Assembly (NCBI RefSeq): GCF_000337835.1
Contig: NZ_AOLM01000004.1
Coordinates: forward strand, 1-64,000
From: Haloferax sulfurifontis ATCC BAA-897
GTDB taxonomy: Archaea > Halobacteriota > Halobacteria > Halobacteriales > Haloferacaceae
DNA: 64,000 bases
Reading direction: 5' to 3'
A program made the position numbers and the translations under genes. This document shows, piece by piece, positions 29,588-38,542 of the stretch. How positions within the stretch are numbered: position 1 is the first letter of the stretch; each line of letters begins with the position of its first letter. The notes beneath the pieces were generated by a model. The model did no database searches. It saw nothing but the letters and a program-made list of their open reading frames with translations, and was not told where the DNA came from.

Positions 29588-30687
29588 TGGCATCCGAACG
29601 GCAGACATCCGAGGAACGCGCCCGCGAGCGTCTCATCGACCTCGCGGCGGAGTTCTACGACCAGTTCGACGCGGGGGAGATTCCGTACATGACGCTCCCG
29701 ACGCGGACGAAAAGCAACATCGAGTACGACGAGGACGCCAACGTCTGGGTGTACGGCGACCGGACCTCGAAGCGCTCTGCGAACAGCGTTCGGGGGGCGC
29801 GAAAGCTCCTGAAGGCCGCCTACACCATCGAGTTCCTCGCGCGCCAACTCGACGAGGACCGCTCGTCCACCCTGCGTGAGCTGTACTACATCTCCGAGTC
29901 GTGGGACAACGAGGAGGCGCACTTCTCCGACCAAGACGAGTCCAACAAGCTCATCGAGGACTTGGAAATCGTCAGCGAGGTCAAGCGCGAGGACTTCCAC
30001 ATGCGCCCGGAGGAGTCCGGCGCGAAGCTCATGGGGCCCCTCAAAATCCGCGAGCAGACGAACCGCGGCGACCGCGAGATTCACTGCCAACTGGACGTGG
30101 GTCAGGGCGGCTACCAGATTCCGAACAACCCCGACACCATCGAGTTCCTCGAACACGACATCGACTTCGTCATGTGCGTCGAGACCGGCGGGATGCGCGA
30201 CCGCCTCGTCGAAAACGGCTTCGACGACGACTACAACGCGCTCGTCGTCCACCTCGGCGGCCAGCCGGCGCGCGCCACCCGACGTATCACGAAACGCCTG
30301 CACGACGAACTCGACCTGCCGGTCGTGGTCTTCACCGACGGCGACCCGTGGTCCTACCGCATCTTCGGCTCGGTCGCCTACGGCTCTATCAAGTCCGCGC
30401 ACCTCTCGGAGTATCTCGCAACGCCCGAGGCGAAGTTCGTCGGCATCCAGCCGCAGGACATCGTGGACTACGACCTCCCGACCGACCCGCTCGCGGACTC
30501 CGACATTAACGCGCTCCAGTCCGAACTGGAGGACCCGCGGTTCATGGGCGACTACTGGACCGAACAGATAGAGCTCCAACTCGACATCGGCAAGAAGGCC
30601 GAACAGCAGGCGCTGGCCTCCCGCGGTCTCGACTTCGTGACCGACGAGTACCTGCCGACGCGCCTCGACGAGATGGGCATCATCTAA
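29587..30687 (+). CDS. top6A: DNA topoisomerase VI subunit A (Spo11-like)
   Basis: A 366-residue DNA-cleaving subunit. The winged-helix active site is [13 protein letters not shown], with the catalytic Tyr near residue 100; the TOPRIM acidic residues include [19 protein letters not shown] near residue 254. Its ATG shares bases with the top6B stop codon (TAATG), and GGTGA about 8 nt upstream could act as a weak ribosome-binding site. Relatives include eukaryotic Spo11, which starts meiotic recombination; in archaea the A2B2 complex relaxes supercoils and decatenates chromosomes. Confidence 0.97.
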   Translation: MASERQTSEERARERLIDLAAEFYDQFDAGEIPYMTLPTRTKSNIEYDEDANVWVYGDRTSKRSANSVRGARKLLKAAYTIEFLARQLDEDRSSTLRELYYISESWDNEEAHFSDQDESNKLIEDLEIVSEVKREDFHMRPEESGAKLMGPLKIREQTNRGDREIHCQLDVGQGGYQIPNNPDTIEFLEHDIDFVMCVETGGMRDRLVENGFDDDYNALVVHLGGQPARATRRITKRLHDELDLPVVVFTDGDPWSYRIFGSVAYGSIKSAHLSEYLATPEAKFVGIQPQDIVDYDLPTDPLADSDINALQSELEDPRFMGDYWTEQIELQLDIGKKAEQQALASRGLDFVTDEYLPTRLDEMGII

Positions 30688-30714
30688 CGCCGGTCACACC
30701 CGGTCGGCGGTGTT

Positions 30715-30933
30715 CTAGCTCGTTTCGGTTAGACTGAACAGTGCCACGATAGTGAACCCGCCGTAGAAGCCGAGGGTGTGGATCGCCACTTCGGTCGCGA
30801 ACTCCGCGGCGGTTCGGATGGGTTCGATGTGAAACAACAGCGCGTCGGTCGTCACGACGACGAGCGTGGCGGCAAGACAGACGAGGAGCCGACGAACACT
30901 GAAAAGCGGGCTCGACCGGAGGGCGTCGCGCAT
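30715..30933 (-). CDS. Small membrane protein
   Basis: A 72-residue hypothetical protein with hydrophobic segments at about 15-32 and 46-67 (LLVCLAATLVVVTTDALLF and TLGFYGGFTIVALF). No motif is recognised. It converges on top6A from the opposite strand. CTCATACAGC about 27 nt before its ATG could be the promoter. Confidence 0.6.
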   Translation of the reverse strand: MRDALRSSPLFSVRRLLVCLAATLVVVTTDALLFHIEPIRTAAEFATEVAIHTLGFYGGFTIVALFSLTETS

Positions 30934-31010
30934 GGCGGGTCGACGGCCGCCCGCTGTATGAGCCTGTTGCCGCGAAGGAGTTCGAGGGTGTCGCGGCTCG
31001 TGATGCGCGC

Positions 31011-31844
31011 TTACGGATACAGCCCTTTCCCCCTGAAGCCGTCGAAGTAACGCCTGACGACGCCGTTGAGCGTTCGCGGCTCGCTCGTGGCGAGACTGTG
31101 GCCCGCCCCCGAAAACAGCGCGAGCGTCGCGTCCGCGACGCCGTCTTTGAGTTCCCGAACCCGCGGTTCGGGGAACAGTCGGTCCGATTTTCCGGCGGCG
31201 ACGAGCGTCGGCGCGTCGACGTCGCCGAGTATCTCCCGGGAGTCGTGTTCGAGACAGGCCGTACAGGAGACGACGGCGTCGGCGGGGACGGCGGGTCGGA
31301 GGTCGACGACCCGGCCGGCCGCCTCGATGAGCGCCGGGGCGACCGTCGCTTCGAGGCCGGTCGCGGACTCCCGTTCCGCGTCGGCGACGACTTCTGCCCA
31401 GTTGCCCTTACCCGCCAGCGAGCGCCAGCGCGTCACGACGTTCTCGCCGTGGCCGCCGAGTCGCGTCCCGGCGGAGACGACCGCCAGCGAGTCAACGTAG
31501 TCGCCGTAGTCGGCGGCGAGGTACTGGGCGACGAGGCCGCCCATCGAGACGCCGATAACGTCCGCCGGCCAGAGGTCCTGTTCGTCGATGACGCCGGCGT
31601 AGCCCGCGGCGATGTCGCGCGTGGTCGACCCGACCGGGAGGTGTCGCGGTCGGCCGACCACCCACACGTCGCGGTCGTCGAACTCGCGGAACAGGCCGGC
31701 GAGCGCCGCCGCGGTCGCGCGGTTCGGGTCGGTGCGCTGGAAGGCGTCCGAGAGGCCGGGAAGCACCACGAGCGGGTCGGCGTCGGCGTCGCCGAAGCGG
31801 TAGTAGGGCCGCCGGCCGCCGAGCATGCCGTAGTCGAGGTCCAT
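31011..31844 (-). CDS. Alpha/beta hydrolase
   Basis: A 277-residue alpha/beta hydrolase. The oxyanion region is LVVLPGLSDAFQRT, the nucleophile elbow is DVIGVSMGGLVAQYLA (GVSMGG, Ser near residue 120), an acid is expected at SDRLFPEPRV, and the triad His is in FSGAGHSLATSEP near the end. The substrate is not predictable; the fold is also found in esterases and C-C hydrolases. The ATG at 31844 is supported by GATTTTGCC about 28 nt upstream. The next gene upstream on the strand is an MBL-fold protein with its own promoter. Confidence 0.85.
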   Translation of the reverse strand: MDLDYGMLGGRRPYYRFGDADADPLVVLPGLSDAFQRTDPNRATAAALAGLFREFDDRDVWVVGRPRHLPVGSTTRDIAAGYAGVIDEQDLWPADVIGVSMGGLVAQYLAADYGDYVDSLAVVSAGTRLGGHGENVVTRWRSLAGKGNWAEVVADAERESATGLEATVAPALIEAAGRVVDLRPAVPADAVVSCTACLEHDSREILGDVDAPTLVAAGKSDRLFPEPRVRELKDGVADATLALFSGAGHSLATSEPRTLNGVVRRYFDGFRGKGLYP

Positions 31845-31903
31845 ACCCGAACCGACGGCCCGCCGAGGCAAAATCGTTCGGTCCGTCTGTCCGCTTCGCC
31901 GTC

Positions 31904-32611
31904 TCAGACTTGGTCCGGGTCGTCGAGGACGACCGGGATGCCGCGGTTCGCCACGTCGACGACGAAGGCGTCCGGGTCGGTTTCGAGAAGCGGAATCGTG
32001 TTGTAGTGAATCGGGAGCACGAGGTCCGGGTCGAGCGTCTCCGCGAGGTCGGCGGCCTCGCGGCGGTCCATCACGACCGACCCGCCGATGTTGGCGAGGA
32101 ACAGCGATACTTCGAGGTGTTCGTGGCCCGCCAGCACGTCGGAGTCGCCGGGCCAGAAGACGGTTCGGTCGGCGATTGAGATGTGGAAGCCACAGCCGAA
32201 CCCGCGGGGGTGGACCACGTCGCCGTCGCGGAGGTGCGGGCCGTCGGGGTCGTTGAACGCCGGGAGTGACCACACGTCCGCTTCGCCGACGGTCAGGTGG
32301 TCCTCCTCGCCGACGCGGACCGTCTCGTAGGGGAGTTCCTCGACCGGCACCACGTCGCGGTCGATGGTCGCGGCGTCGACCCCCTCGAAGGCGACGACCG
32401 TCGCGTCGGCGTCGGCGACCTGCTCGATGGCGTCGGAGTCGTAGTGGTGGTTGTGCGTGACCAAAATCAGGTCGCCGTCGCGGGCGTAGTAGTCGTCGAG
32501 GACGCCGTAGCGGCCGGGGTCGAAGTAGACGACGAAGCCGTCGGGCGACTCGATTCTGACGGTCGCGTAGCCGAGCCACGACACGTCGAGGCCGTCGTGT
32601 TTGATGGTCAT
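31904..32611 (-). CDS. MBL-fold metal-dependent hydrolase
   Basis: A 235-residue metallo-beta-lactamase-fold protein, close to the UlaG/UPF0173 group in length. The metal motif is a variant: ILVTHNHHYDSDAIEQV in place of strict HxHxDH; a second ligand Asp is in FWPGDSD and the last His in LPIHYNT. These proteins are typically lactonases or phosphodiesterases, and the reaction here is unknown. GCTTTTTACC near 32635-32643 is placed 27 nt before the ATG, so the message is leaderless. Confidence 0.85.
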   Translation of the reverse strand: MTIKHDGLDVSWLGYATVRIESPDGFVVYFDPGRYGVLDDYYARDGDLILVTHNHHYDSDAIEQVADADATVVAFEGVDAATIDRDVVPVEELPYETVRVGEEDHLTVGEADVWSLPAFNDPDGPHLRDGDVVHPRGFGCGFHISIADRTVFWPGDSDVLAGHEHLEVSLFLANIGGSVVMDRREAADLAETLDPDLVLPIHYNTIPLLETDPDAFVVDVANRGIPVVLDDPDQV

Positions 32612-32712
32612 ACGCGACACCTCGAACCGAGGGGTAAAAAGCGCGGCTCTCGGGGCGAGGCGGTCGATGCGGACGGAGACGAGTGTCGGGCGGCGGGTGC
32701 GCGACCCCCGAC

Positions 32713-33063
32713 TCAGACGAGCGTGTCGCGCAGGACGCCGAACACGACGAGGCTCCACAGGAACAACCCGGCCCCGTAGAACAGGAGGGTGAGGCGGAGC
32801 GAGGTGTCCGTCTCCACGGGCGACCACAGCCCCGCGTTCGAGACGACTCTGTTCGTCCCGCCCTTCTCGCCCGCGTGTTCGACGTTACTTGGGCCCATCT
32901 GTCCCACGGCCCCGCCGCCGAGTACGACGAGGAGTACGCCGGCTCCCGTCAACCCGAGTATGTACAATCCCGAGTGCGTGGCGAGATACGCCGCGCCGAC
33001 CGTGAGCAGACCGAGGAGGCCGGTGTAGAGGGCGACCGGCTTCCAGAGGGCGTCAAGATTCAT
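32713..33063 (-). CDS. Membrane protein with four helices
   Basis: A 116-residue hypothetical protein with hydrophobic segments at about 9-29, 32-53 (both Gly/Leu-rich) and 88-112, separated by a polar loop of 35 residues (GPSNVEHAGEKGGTN). I do not recognise a family. Upstream on the minus strand lies an AT-rich box (AGATATAG, about 33101-33107), giving a leader of about 15 nt. Confidence 0.65.
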   Translation of the reverse strand: MNLDALWKPVALYTGLLGLLTVGAAYLATHSGLYILGLTGAGVLLVVLGGGAVGQMGPSNVEHAGEKGGTNRVVSNAGLWSPVETDTSLRLTLLFYGAGLFLWSLVVFGVLRDTLV

Positions 33064-33135
33064 GGAGGACCACCGTCCGAAGGTGTCGATTCACAGATAC
33101 TATATCTCTTTGGGCGCGCCCCGCGGCGGCGTCGC

Positions 33136-34893
33136 TCACTGCGAGTCGGCCAGTCGCTCGACGCGCTCCAGCGAGTCGGCCGTCTCGGCGGTCTTGTCCT
33201 CGCGGACGGTGACGAACCGCGGGAACCGGAGCGCGTAGCCCGAGGAGTACGTCGGCGACGCCTGAATCTCCTCGTAGCCGACCTCGAAGACGACGGAGGG
33301 GCGGATGTCGACCTCCTTGCCCTCCTCGCGTTCGATTTCGGGTTCGAGGAGGTCGGTCAACTCGGCCAACTCCTCGTCGGTGATGCCCGTGGCGACCTTG
33401 CCGATGGTCTCGAAGGCGTCGTCGCCCGAGTCGGCTTCGACGCGGGCCGAAAGCAGGAACGTCCCGAGGAACTCCGCGCGGCGGCCCTCGCCCCACTCCG
33501 CGCCGGTGACGACGAGGTCCAGCGTCTCCACGTCGGGCTTGCGCTTCAGCCAGTTCTTCCCGCGGTCGCCCGGCGAGTACGGCGCGTCGGGGTTCTTCAG
33601 CATGATGCCCTCGTGGCCGGCGTCGAGGGCGTCGGCCTCGTAGGCGGCGATTTCCTCGGCGTCGTCCGAGAGGAGGAGGTCCGAGACGGCCGCCGAGTCG
33701 CCGCCGAGGACCGCGGTCAGTCGGTCGTGGCGGGCGGAAAGCGGGTCGGTGAGGAGGTCGTCGCCGCCGGCGTGCAGGCAGTCGAACGCCCGGAGTTCGA
33801 CGCGGACCTCCTCGCGCATCCGGCCCACGTCGTGCTTGCGGCGAAAGCGCCGAAGAATCTCCTGAAACGGGAGGGGTTCGCCGTCGTCGTCCATCGCCAC
33901 CACCTCGCCGTCGAGGATGACGGGCTCGTCGACCGCGTCCGCGACGAACTCGACCACCTCGGGGAGCGCGCCGGTCACGTCCTCCATGTTGCGCGAGAAC
34001 AGCGAGACCTCGCCGTCGGCGTCGCGGTGGACCTGCACGCGCGCGCCGTCGAACTTGGTCTCGACCGCGGCGGTCTCCCACTCGTCGAGCGCGTCGGCGG
34101 CGGTGCCGGCCTGCGCCAGCATCGCCTGCACGGGGCGACCGACTTCGAGGCGAACCCCGTCGAGGCCGGCTTCGCCCTCGTCGCGGGCGAGTTCGGCGAC
34201 CATGCCGTAGTCGTTCGACACCTGTAGGGCGCGGGCGACGGCGGCGACGGCCTCGTTCCGGCGCGTTCGGGCGGCGTCTTCGGTCTCCGAGTCCGCGTCG
34301 TCGTCGCGGATGGCGGCGGCGTCCGCGGGGTCGACCAGGAACGCCTCGGCGACGGCGTCGCGGACGGCCCCCTCGCCGACGCCGATGCGCATCTCGGAGA
34401 GGACGAGCCGCGCGAGGAAGCGCGCCTCGTCGGGGGCGGTCCGGTTGAACAGGCCGTAGAGCGTCTTGAGCTTCGTCTCCTCGCTCCCCGAACCGGAGGC
34501 GGCCGCGAGGTCGCGGAGCTCCGAGTCGACTTCGGCGACGGTCAGACCGTCCTGTCCGCCCGAGCCGAAGGCGGCGAGGCCGCGCTGGCCGCCGAAGTCG
34601 TAGCTCGCGGCGACCGCGCCGATTTCGCCGCGGTCGGCGAGGCGGTCTTCCACGTCGTCGGCCGAGACGTTCGGGCCGGCGGCGCGGGCGATAGCCTCGT
34701 GGCAGAGCCGTGGGCCGATGTCGAGCGTGGTCGAGTCCCACGCGGGGAAGACGCGACCCTGGACGAAGCGGGCGACCGTCGGGAGGTCGTCGCCGGCGTC
34801 GCGAAAGAGGTCTGAGAGGAGCGAGACGACCGCGAGGTCCGCTGGCTCGGCTTCTATCTCGGCGGCGCGGGCGGCGAACTCGGCGAACTGCAT
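33136..34893 (-). CDS. ligA: ATP-dependent DNA ligase LigA
   Basis: A 585-residue archaeal-type DNA ligase that seals nicks during replication and repair. An N-terminal DNA-binding domain (1-230) precedes the nucleotidyltransferase domain with the adenylated lysine in ETKFDGARVQVH (near residue 277), motif III-like LRAFDCLH and motif IV EGIMLKNPDAPYSPG; the OB domain contains KRKPDVETLDLVVTGAEWG. Length equals the H. volcanii enzyme as I remember it. The ATG at 34893 is supported by GCTTTTGCC 27 nt upstream. Some haloarchaea also carry an NAD-dependent ligase; none is in this window. Confidence 0.96.
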   Translation of the reverse strand: MQFAEFAARAAEIEAEPADLAVVSLLSDLFRDAGDDLPTVARFVQGRVFPAWDSTTLDIGPRLCHEAIARAAGPNVSADDVEDRLADRGEIGAVAASYDFGGQRGLAAFGSGGQDGLTVAEVDSELRDLAAASGSGSEETKLKTLYGLFNRTAPDEARFLARLVLSEMRIGVGEGAVRDAVAEAFLVDPADAAAIRDDDADSETEDAARTRRNEAVAAVARALQVSNDYGMVAELARDEGEAGLDGVRLEVGRPVQAMLAQAGTAADALDEWETAAVETKFDGARVQVHRDADGEVSLFSRNMEDVTGALPEVVEFVADAVDEPVILDGEVVAMDDDGEPLPFQEILRRFRRKHDVGRMREEVRVELRAFDCLHAGGDDLLTDPLSARHDRLTAVLGGDSAAVSDLLLSDDAEEIAAYEADALDAGHEGIMLKNPDAPYSPGDRGKNWLKRKPDVETLDLVVTGAEWGEGRRAEFLGTFLLSARVEADSGDDAFETIGKVATGITDEELAELTDLLEPEIEREEGKEVDIRPSVVFEVGYEEIQASPTYSSGYALRFPRFVTVREDKTAETADSLERVERLADSQ

Positions 34894-35011
34894 CGTCCGT
34901 GGGTATCGCCGCGCGGGGCAAAAGCGTCTCGACAGTCGTCGGGGGTGTGATTCGCTACCGAACGTCCGGAGTGCCGGGAAGTTGAAGGCGTTCGACGCCG
35001 GAACGCCGGGT

Positions 35012-36541
35012 ATGAGCGACGACCTCGCAGAGCGCGTCGAAGACGTGCTCGCGGTCGACGCGGCCGAGTTCGAAGCGCAAGCGAAAGCCGACGCCGAGGT
35101 GCTCAAGCGCGAACTGCGCGAGGGGACCTTCGACAACCACCAGTCAATCGTCGGCTTGGAGTACGAGTTCTACGCCGTCTCCGACGGTCGCTGGTCCGCG
35201 AGCGAAGACGACGTGCACGCGCTCATGCGGGTCCCGCGCCGACTGCTCGGCCTCATGGGATTCGAGAAGGAGCTGGGGCTCCACAACGCCGAGATGACCA
35301 CGAGCCCCCAGCCGCTGAACCCCCACGGCCTCCGCGCGCAGGAGTCCGAGGTCCGCGCCCGACTCGACGCCGCGCTCGACTGCGCCGCCGCCGAGGGGAT
35401 GCGACTCGTCTCCGACGGGATGTGGAGCATCCCGCCGGCCGGCGAGAGCGCCCGCGAGTACCTGACCGACTCCGTCACCGACGGGGGCGTCCGCCTCGCG
35501 ACGAACATGAGCAACTCCGTGCGGTATCACGCGATGGCCAACGGCCCGACCGCCCCGGCGTCGTTCACGCTCGACGCGCCGCACGTCTCGCTCGAAGCGG
35601 ACACCGTGATGCCGGAGGCGCTCATCACGTCCATTCAGCCGCACTATCAGGTCCCGCACGCCGACGACCTGCCGTACCACTTCAACTACGCGCTCCGGGT
35701 CGCCGGCCCACTCCTCGCGCTCGGCGTCAACTCGCCGTTCTTCCCCGCCGACCTCTACGACGAGGACGCGACGGCCGACGAGATTCTCGCCGACGGCTGG
35801 GACGAGAACCGAATCGCGGTGTTCGAGTCGGTGCTCAACTCCGGCGACCACGAGAAGGTCGCCTTCCCCGGCGACCTCGACACTGTCGAAGACGCGGTCG
35901 ACCGCGTCGTCGAGGACTCCACGATGGTCCCCATGTCGGTCGAGCGCGGCGACCGGTTCGACGACGACTTCGCCACGCTCCGCCGGAAACACGGCACCTA
36001 CTGGCGGTGGGTCCGCCCGGTGTTCGACGGCGCGTCCCGGTCGTCGGCCAACGCCCGCATCGAGTTCCGCCCCATCGCGGGCCAGCCGACCGTCCGAGAC
36101 TCCGTGGCGTTTCAGGCCGCCTTCGCGGGGCTCATGGAGCGGCTCCCCCGACTCGACCACCCCGTTATCGACCTCGACTGGGAGACCGCGGAGGAGAACT
36201 TCTACACCGCGATGCGCGAGGGCCCCCACGGCGACCTGCGCTGGATAGACGTCGACGGCGACGAGGCGACCGGCGCGGACCTCTACGAGGACCTGCTCGT
36301 CCACGCCCGCGACGGGCTTCGGCTCGCGGGCTGTTCCGAGGAGGAGGCCAACTACTACCTCGAACCCCTGCGAAAGCGCGTCGAGACGGGCGTCACGCCG
36401 GCCGACTGGAAGCGCGCCCGCGTCAGCGACGCGCTCGACGACGGCGGCGACTTCGAGGCGGCGCTCCGCGAGATGCAACGCGAGTACGTCGAACGGCAGT
36501 CCGACTCCCTCCTCGAAGGCGCGTTCTCAGACTGGCTCTGA
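35012..36541 (+). CDS. Glutamate-cysteine ligase-like (GCS2/carboxylate-amine ligase) family protein
   Basis: A 509-residue protein resembling the ATP-dependent carboxylate-amine ligase superfamily: GLEYEFYAVSDGR near residue 50 corresponds to the metal-binding Glu motif of glutamate-cysteine ligases, NAEMTTSPQPLNPHGL contributes another acidic residue, and ARIEFRPIAGQPTVRDSVAF near residue 352 is the late Arg/Glu motif. It is much longer than the haloarchaeal GshA that makes gamma-glutamylcysteine (about 360 residues, with a different N-terminus as I recall), so I leave the symbol blank. The amine and acid substrates are unknown. It is divergent from ligA. Confidence 0.8.
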   Translation: MSDDLAERVEDVLAVDAAEFEAQAKADAEVLKRELREGTFDNHQSIVGLEYEFYAVSDGRWSASEDDVHALMRVPRRLLGLMGFEKELGLHNAEMTTSPQPLNPHGLRAQESEVRARLDAALDCAAAEGMRLVSDGMWSIPPAGESAREYLTDSVTDGGVRLATNMSNSVRYHAMANGPTAPASFTLDAPHVSLEADTVMPEALITSIQPHYQVPHADDLPYHFNYALRVAGPLLALGVNSPFFPADLYDEDATADEILADGWDENRIAVFESVLNSGDHEKVAFPGDLDTVEDAVDRVVEDSTMVPMSVERGDRFDDDFATLRRKHGTYWRWVRPVFDGASRSSANARIEFRPIAGQPTVRDSVAFQAAFAGLMERLPRLDHPVIDLDWETAEENFYTAMREGPHGDLRWIDVDGDEATGADLYEDLLVHARDGLRLAGCSEEEANYYLEPLRKRVETGVTPADWKRARVSDALDDGGDFEAALREMQREYVERQSDSLLEGAFSDWL

Positions 36542-36661
36542 GGGAGCTGTTCGCCCCCGTTCTCGGGTCAGCGACGGCGCTCGGGGCCGTTCTCGTCGGT
36601 CGCTGACGCTCTCGCGTTTTGTCGGAGCAATAACTATTGTCGCGTCCAGCGAAGACCGCGT

Positions 36662-37039
36662 ATGGTCTCCCGTCGGACGAAAGCGGTCGCCGAGTTCGGT
36701 ATCGCGCTTCTCACCGCGCTCTGGATGGTGTCGATGCGCCGTCTGCTCCGCTCCAGCGACGACGGGTCGCACGAACCGACGCCGCTGTCGCCGAGCGGGG
36801 TCGCCGTCGGCGGGGCGTGGGGAATCGGACAGGTGTGGGCGTACGACCGCGATAGCTGGGGGGTTCGCACGAACCGGCGTCGCGGGATGGCCGTCACCCT
36901 CGTCGGTATCGGGGTCCAGCGCCGACTGCTCCCCCGCACCGAGTCGTTCCGGTACAGTTTCGGGTTCGGGCGCGTCCTCGGCGTGGTCGTCTACCGGACG
37001 TGGTACGGACTGTTGCGGCCGCTTCCGGGCGACGACTGA
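36662..37039 (+). CDS. Small basic membrane-associated protein
   Basis: A 125-residue hypothetical protein with one clear N-terminal transmembrane helix (about 9-26), a basic loop, and a second weak hydrophobic stretch (GMAVTLVGIGVQ). The high Arg content is unusual for a haloarchaeal soluble protein and fits a membrane location. CAATAACTA at 36629-36637 lies 27 nt before the ATG. No family recognised. Confidence 0.6.
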   Translation: MVSRRTKAVAEFGIALLTALWMVSMRRLLRSSDDGSHEPTPLSPSGVAVGGAWGIGQVWAYDRDSWGVRTNRRRGMAVTLVGIGVQRRLLPRTESFRYSFGFGRVLGVVVYRTWYGLLRPLPGDD

Positions 37040-37148
37040 GTGAGAACTGCGGCCGGGGGTGTTCCGTTGCCGGTGCCTCATGGGTGTCCGACCAGTCCCA
37101 CCGGTCGCAAGTCGCGAAAACGAAGAGAAACCGCCGACTGCGGGCGAC

Positions 37149-37880
37149 TTATTCGAGGCCTTCGAAGTTCTGGTGGCGCTGGATGTCGACGCCGTCCTCG
37201 GTGACGACGGCGATGTTGATACCGTTACCCGAGGCGAGGTCGCGCTCGACCGCAGAGCGGATAGCCTTCGTGGCGACCTGCTTCGCCTCGTCGATGCTGA
37301 GGCCGTCTTCGAACTCCTGTTCGAGCACACCGAGGGCGTACTGACTGCCGGAGCCGGTGACGGTGTACTCCTCTTCGAGGATGGAGCCGGCGGGGTCGAT
37401 GCTGTAGATGTGCGGTCCGGTCTCGTCGACGCCGCCGAGGATGGGCTGGACGACGTAGAACCCGCCCGAGCGGAGGAAGTTGCCGACGAGCGTCGACAGC
37501 GCCTGCATGCTCATGTCCTCGCCGCGACGGGCCTCGTAGAGGCGGACCTCAGCGCGGAGGGAACTGATGAGCGACTGGGCGGCCGACACGGAACCGGCGA
37601 TGGTCAGCGCGCCCGTCGGGTGAATCTCTTCGACCTTCTGGACGTCCTTCGAGGAGACCATGTAGCCCATGCTCGCGCGCATGTCGGTCGCGAGGACGAC
37701 GCCGTCTTCGGTCTTGATACCGACGGTGGTCGTTCCGGTCTTCGTCTCTTTGTCTCCGAGCTCGTCGGCGCGACGCTCGGCGTGCGGGAACTCGCCGAGC
37801 TCGGGGCCGAACACGTTCGAGCGGTCGCCGTTCAGCGAGTCGAGACGGCCGGAGAACTCGTCGTGAGTCGGGGTACGCAT
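37149..37880 (-). CDS. psmB: 20S proteasome beta subunit
   Basis: A 243-residue proteasome beta subunit, the proteolytic ring component. An N-terminal propeptide of 49 residues ends with GDKETKTG, and autocatalysis would expose Thr50 of TTTVGIKTEDG. The catalytic partners are visible: Asp in ATDMRASMGY, Lys in SSKDVQKVEEI and the GSGSQYALGVLE loop. Length and propeptide equal the H. volcanii PsmB, but several residues differ from my memory of it (for example FPHAERR in the propeptide). The ATG at 37880 is supported by the TATA box; an ATG 15 nt upstream would sit outside the conserved start. Confidence 0.97.
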   Translation of the reverse strand: MRTPTHDEFSGRLDSLNGDRSNVFGPELGEFPHAERRADELGDKETKTGTTTVGIKTEDGVVLATDMRASMGYMVSSKDVQKVEEIHPTGALTIAGSVSAAQSLISSLRAEVRLYEARRGEDMSMQALSTLVGNFLRSGGFYVVQPILGGVDETGPHIYSIDPAGSILEEEYTVTGSGSQYALGVLEQEFEDGLSIDEAKQVATKAIRSAVERDLASGNGINIAVVTEDGVDIQRHQNFEGLE

Positions 37881-37904
37881 TGTCAGCGATTGCACTTCGG
37901 CGCT

Positions 37905-37912
37905 GATAAATG
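37905..37912 (-). promoter_or_regulatory. TATA box of psmB
   Basis: On the minus strand this reads CATTTATC, centred 28 nt before the psmB ATG. Confidence 0.65.
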
Positions 37913-38028
37913 CAACCCTTCACCTCGCCGTTGCCGGTGCCAAAGCGTCAGACGCGCGTCGTCGGCGGCCGCGCGGGGCGGTCGCTCGCGGCGAGCGGCG
38001 TCGGAAGGAGGGAGTCGCGCGAGTCGGC

Positions 38029-38202
38029 TTAGCGACCCGCGGCGCGTTCGTAGGCGGTTCCGGTCGTTTCCACGAGCCGGCGAATCGGGAGGGTCACACC
38101 CATCCGGCGAGCGGCGAGCGCGATGGGGAGGAGCGCGATACCCATCGCGACCGATAGCTGGTAGGCGGCAAACAGGACGTACTTGGTTAGGCGGGGAATC
38201 AT
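38029..38202 (-). CDS. 57-residue membrane protein
   Basis: A short protein beginning MIPRLTKYVLFAAYQLSVAM, with one hydrophobic helix (about 8-30) and a basic C-terminal tail. It starts at 38202; a longer in-frame ORF upstream is not supported because the strong TATA box at 38236-38246 would lie inside it. No family recognised. It is the leftmost gene of a divergent pair with DUF555. Confidence 0.6.
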   Translation of the reverse strand: MIPRLTKYVLFAAYQLSVAMGIALLPIALAARRMGVTLPIRRLVETTGTAYERAAGR

Positions 38203-38235
38203 CACCGTGTCCTCAGTGGAGGCTCGGGCGGTGCC

Positions 38236-38246
38236 CGTATATAAAT
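38236..38246 (-). promoter_or_regulatory. TATA box of the 57-residue membrane protein gene
   Basis: The plus strand reads CCGTATATAAA here; on the minus strand TTTATATACGG lies about 40 nt before the ATG at 38202. Confidence 0.5.
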
Positions 38247-38339
38247 CTTCTCTCAGACCGGCGCGCGACACCCCGCCGCTGTCTGCCGATTAAAGCGCAG
38301 TTGTCTCTACTCCAACTAGACCGACTATTCGGCGTGGGT

Positions 38340-38472
38340 CGCGCGTGACCCGCGGAGCGCTTCTCCATAAGTTATAGCGATTATCGCCGTGGCATGCGCG
38401 GGTCACGCGCGCTCCGGTCGAACGACGTGAGCGTCGCGGGTTCGAACGCGTCGCGGCCGGCGCGCGCGCCGG
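38340..38472. repeat. Dyad-rich intergenic region upstream of DUF555
   Basis: A perfect 15-bp inverted repeat (CGCGCGTGACCCGCG at 38340-38354 and its reverse complement at 38397-38411) flanks 42 bp of AT-richer sequence. About 45 bp further on is a perfect 16-bp palindrome, CCGGCGCGCGCGCCGG, at 38457-38472. The whole 38203-38542 interval has no gene. Confidence 0.8.
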
Positions 38473-38542
38473 GCGTGTTAATCCCACGCGCCCCGGCGCT
38501 CGAACCACAAGACACGAAACCCCACCGGCGCGTAACGTGTGT

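Noticed and set aside
35012..36541. Naming this gene gshA
   Set aside because: Family motifs are present, but length and N-terminus differ from the characterised haloarchaeal GshA as I recall it, so the symbol would mislead.
37149..37880. Calling the organism H. volcanii
   Set aside because: The beta subunit is very similar but differs at several residues from the H. volcanii protein as I recall it, so genus-level assignment is safer.
38429..38456. Possible tRNA T-arm (GGGTTCGAA in a GC-rich stretch)
   Set aside because: The bases around it do not form a 5-bp T stem with a 7-nt loop, the universal C after the loop is missing, and no acceptor or anticodon arm can be drawn.
38203..38542. Replication origin
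   Set aside because: Despite the dyads there is no orc1/cdc6 gene nearby and no recognisable origin recognition box repeats.
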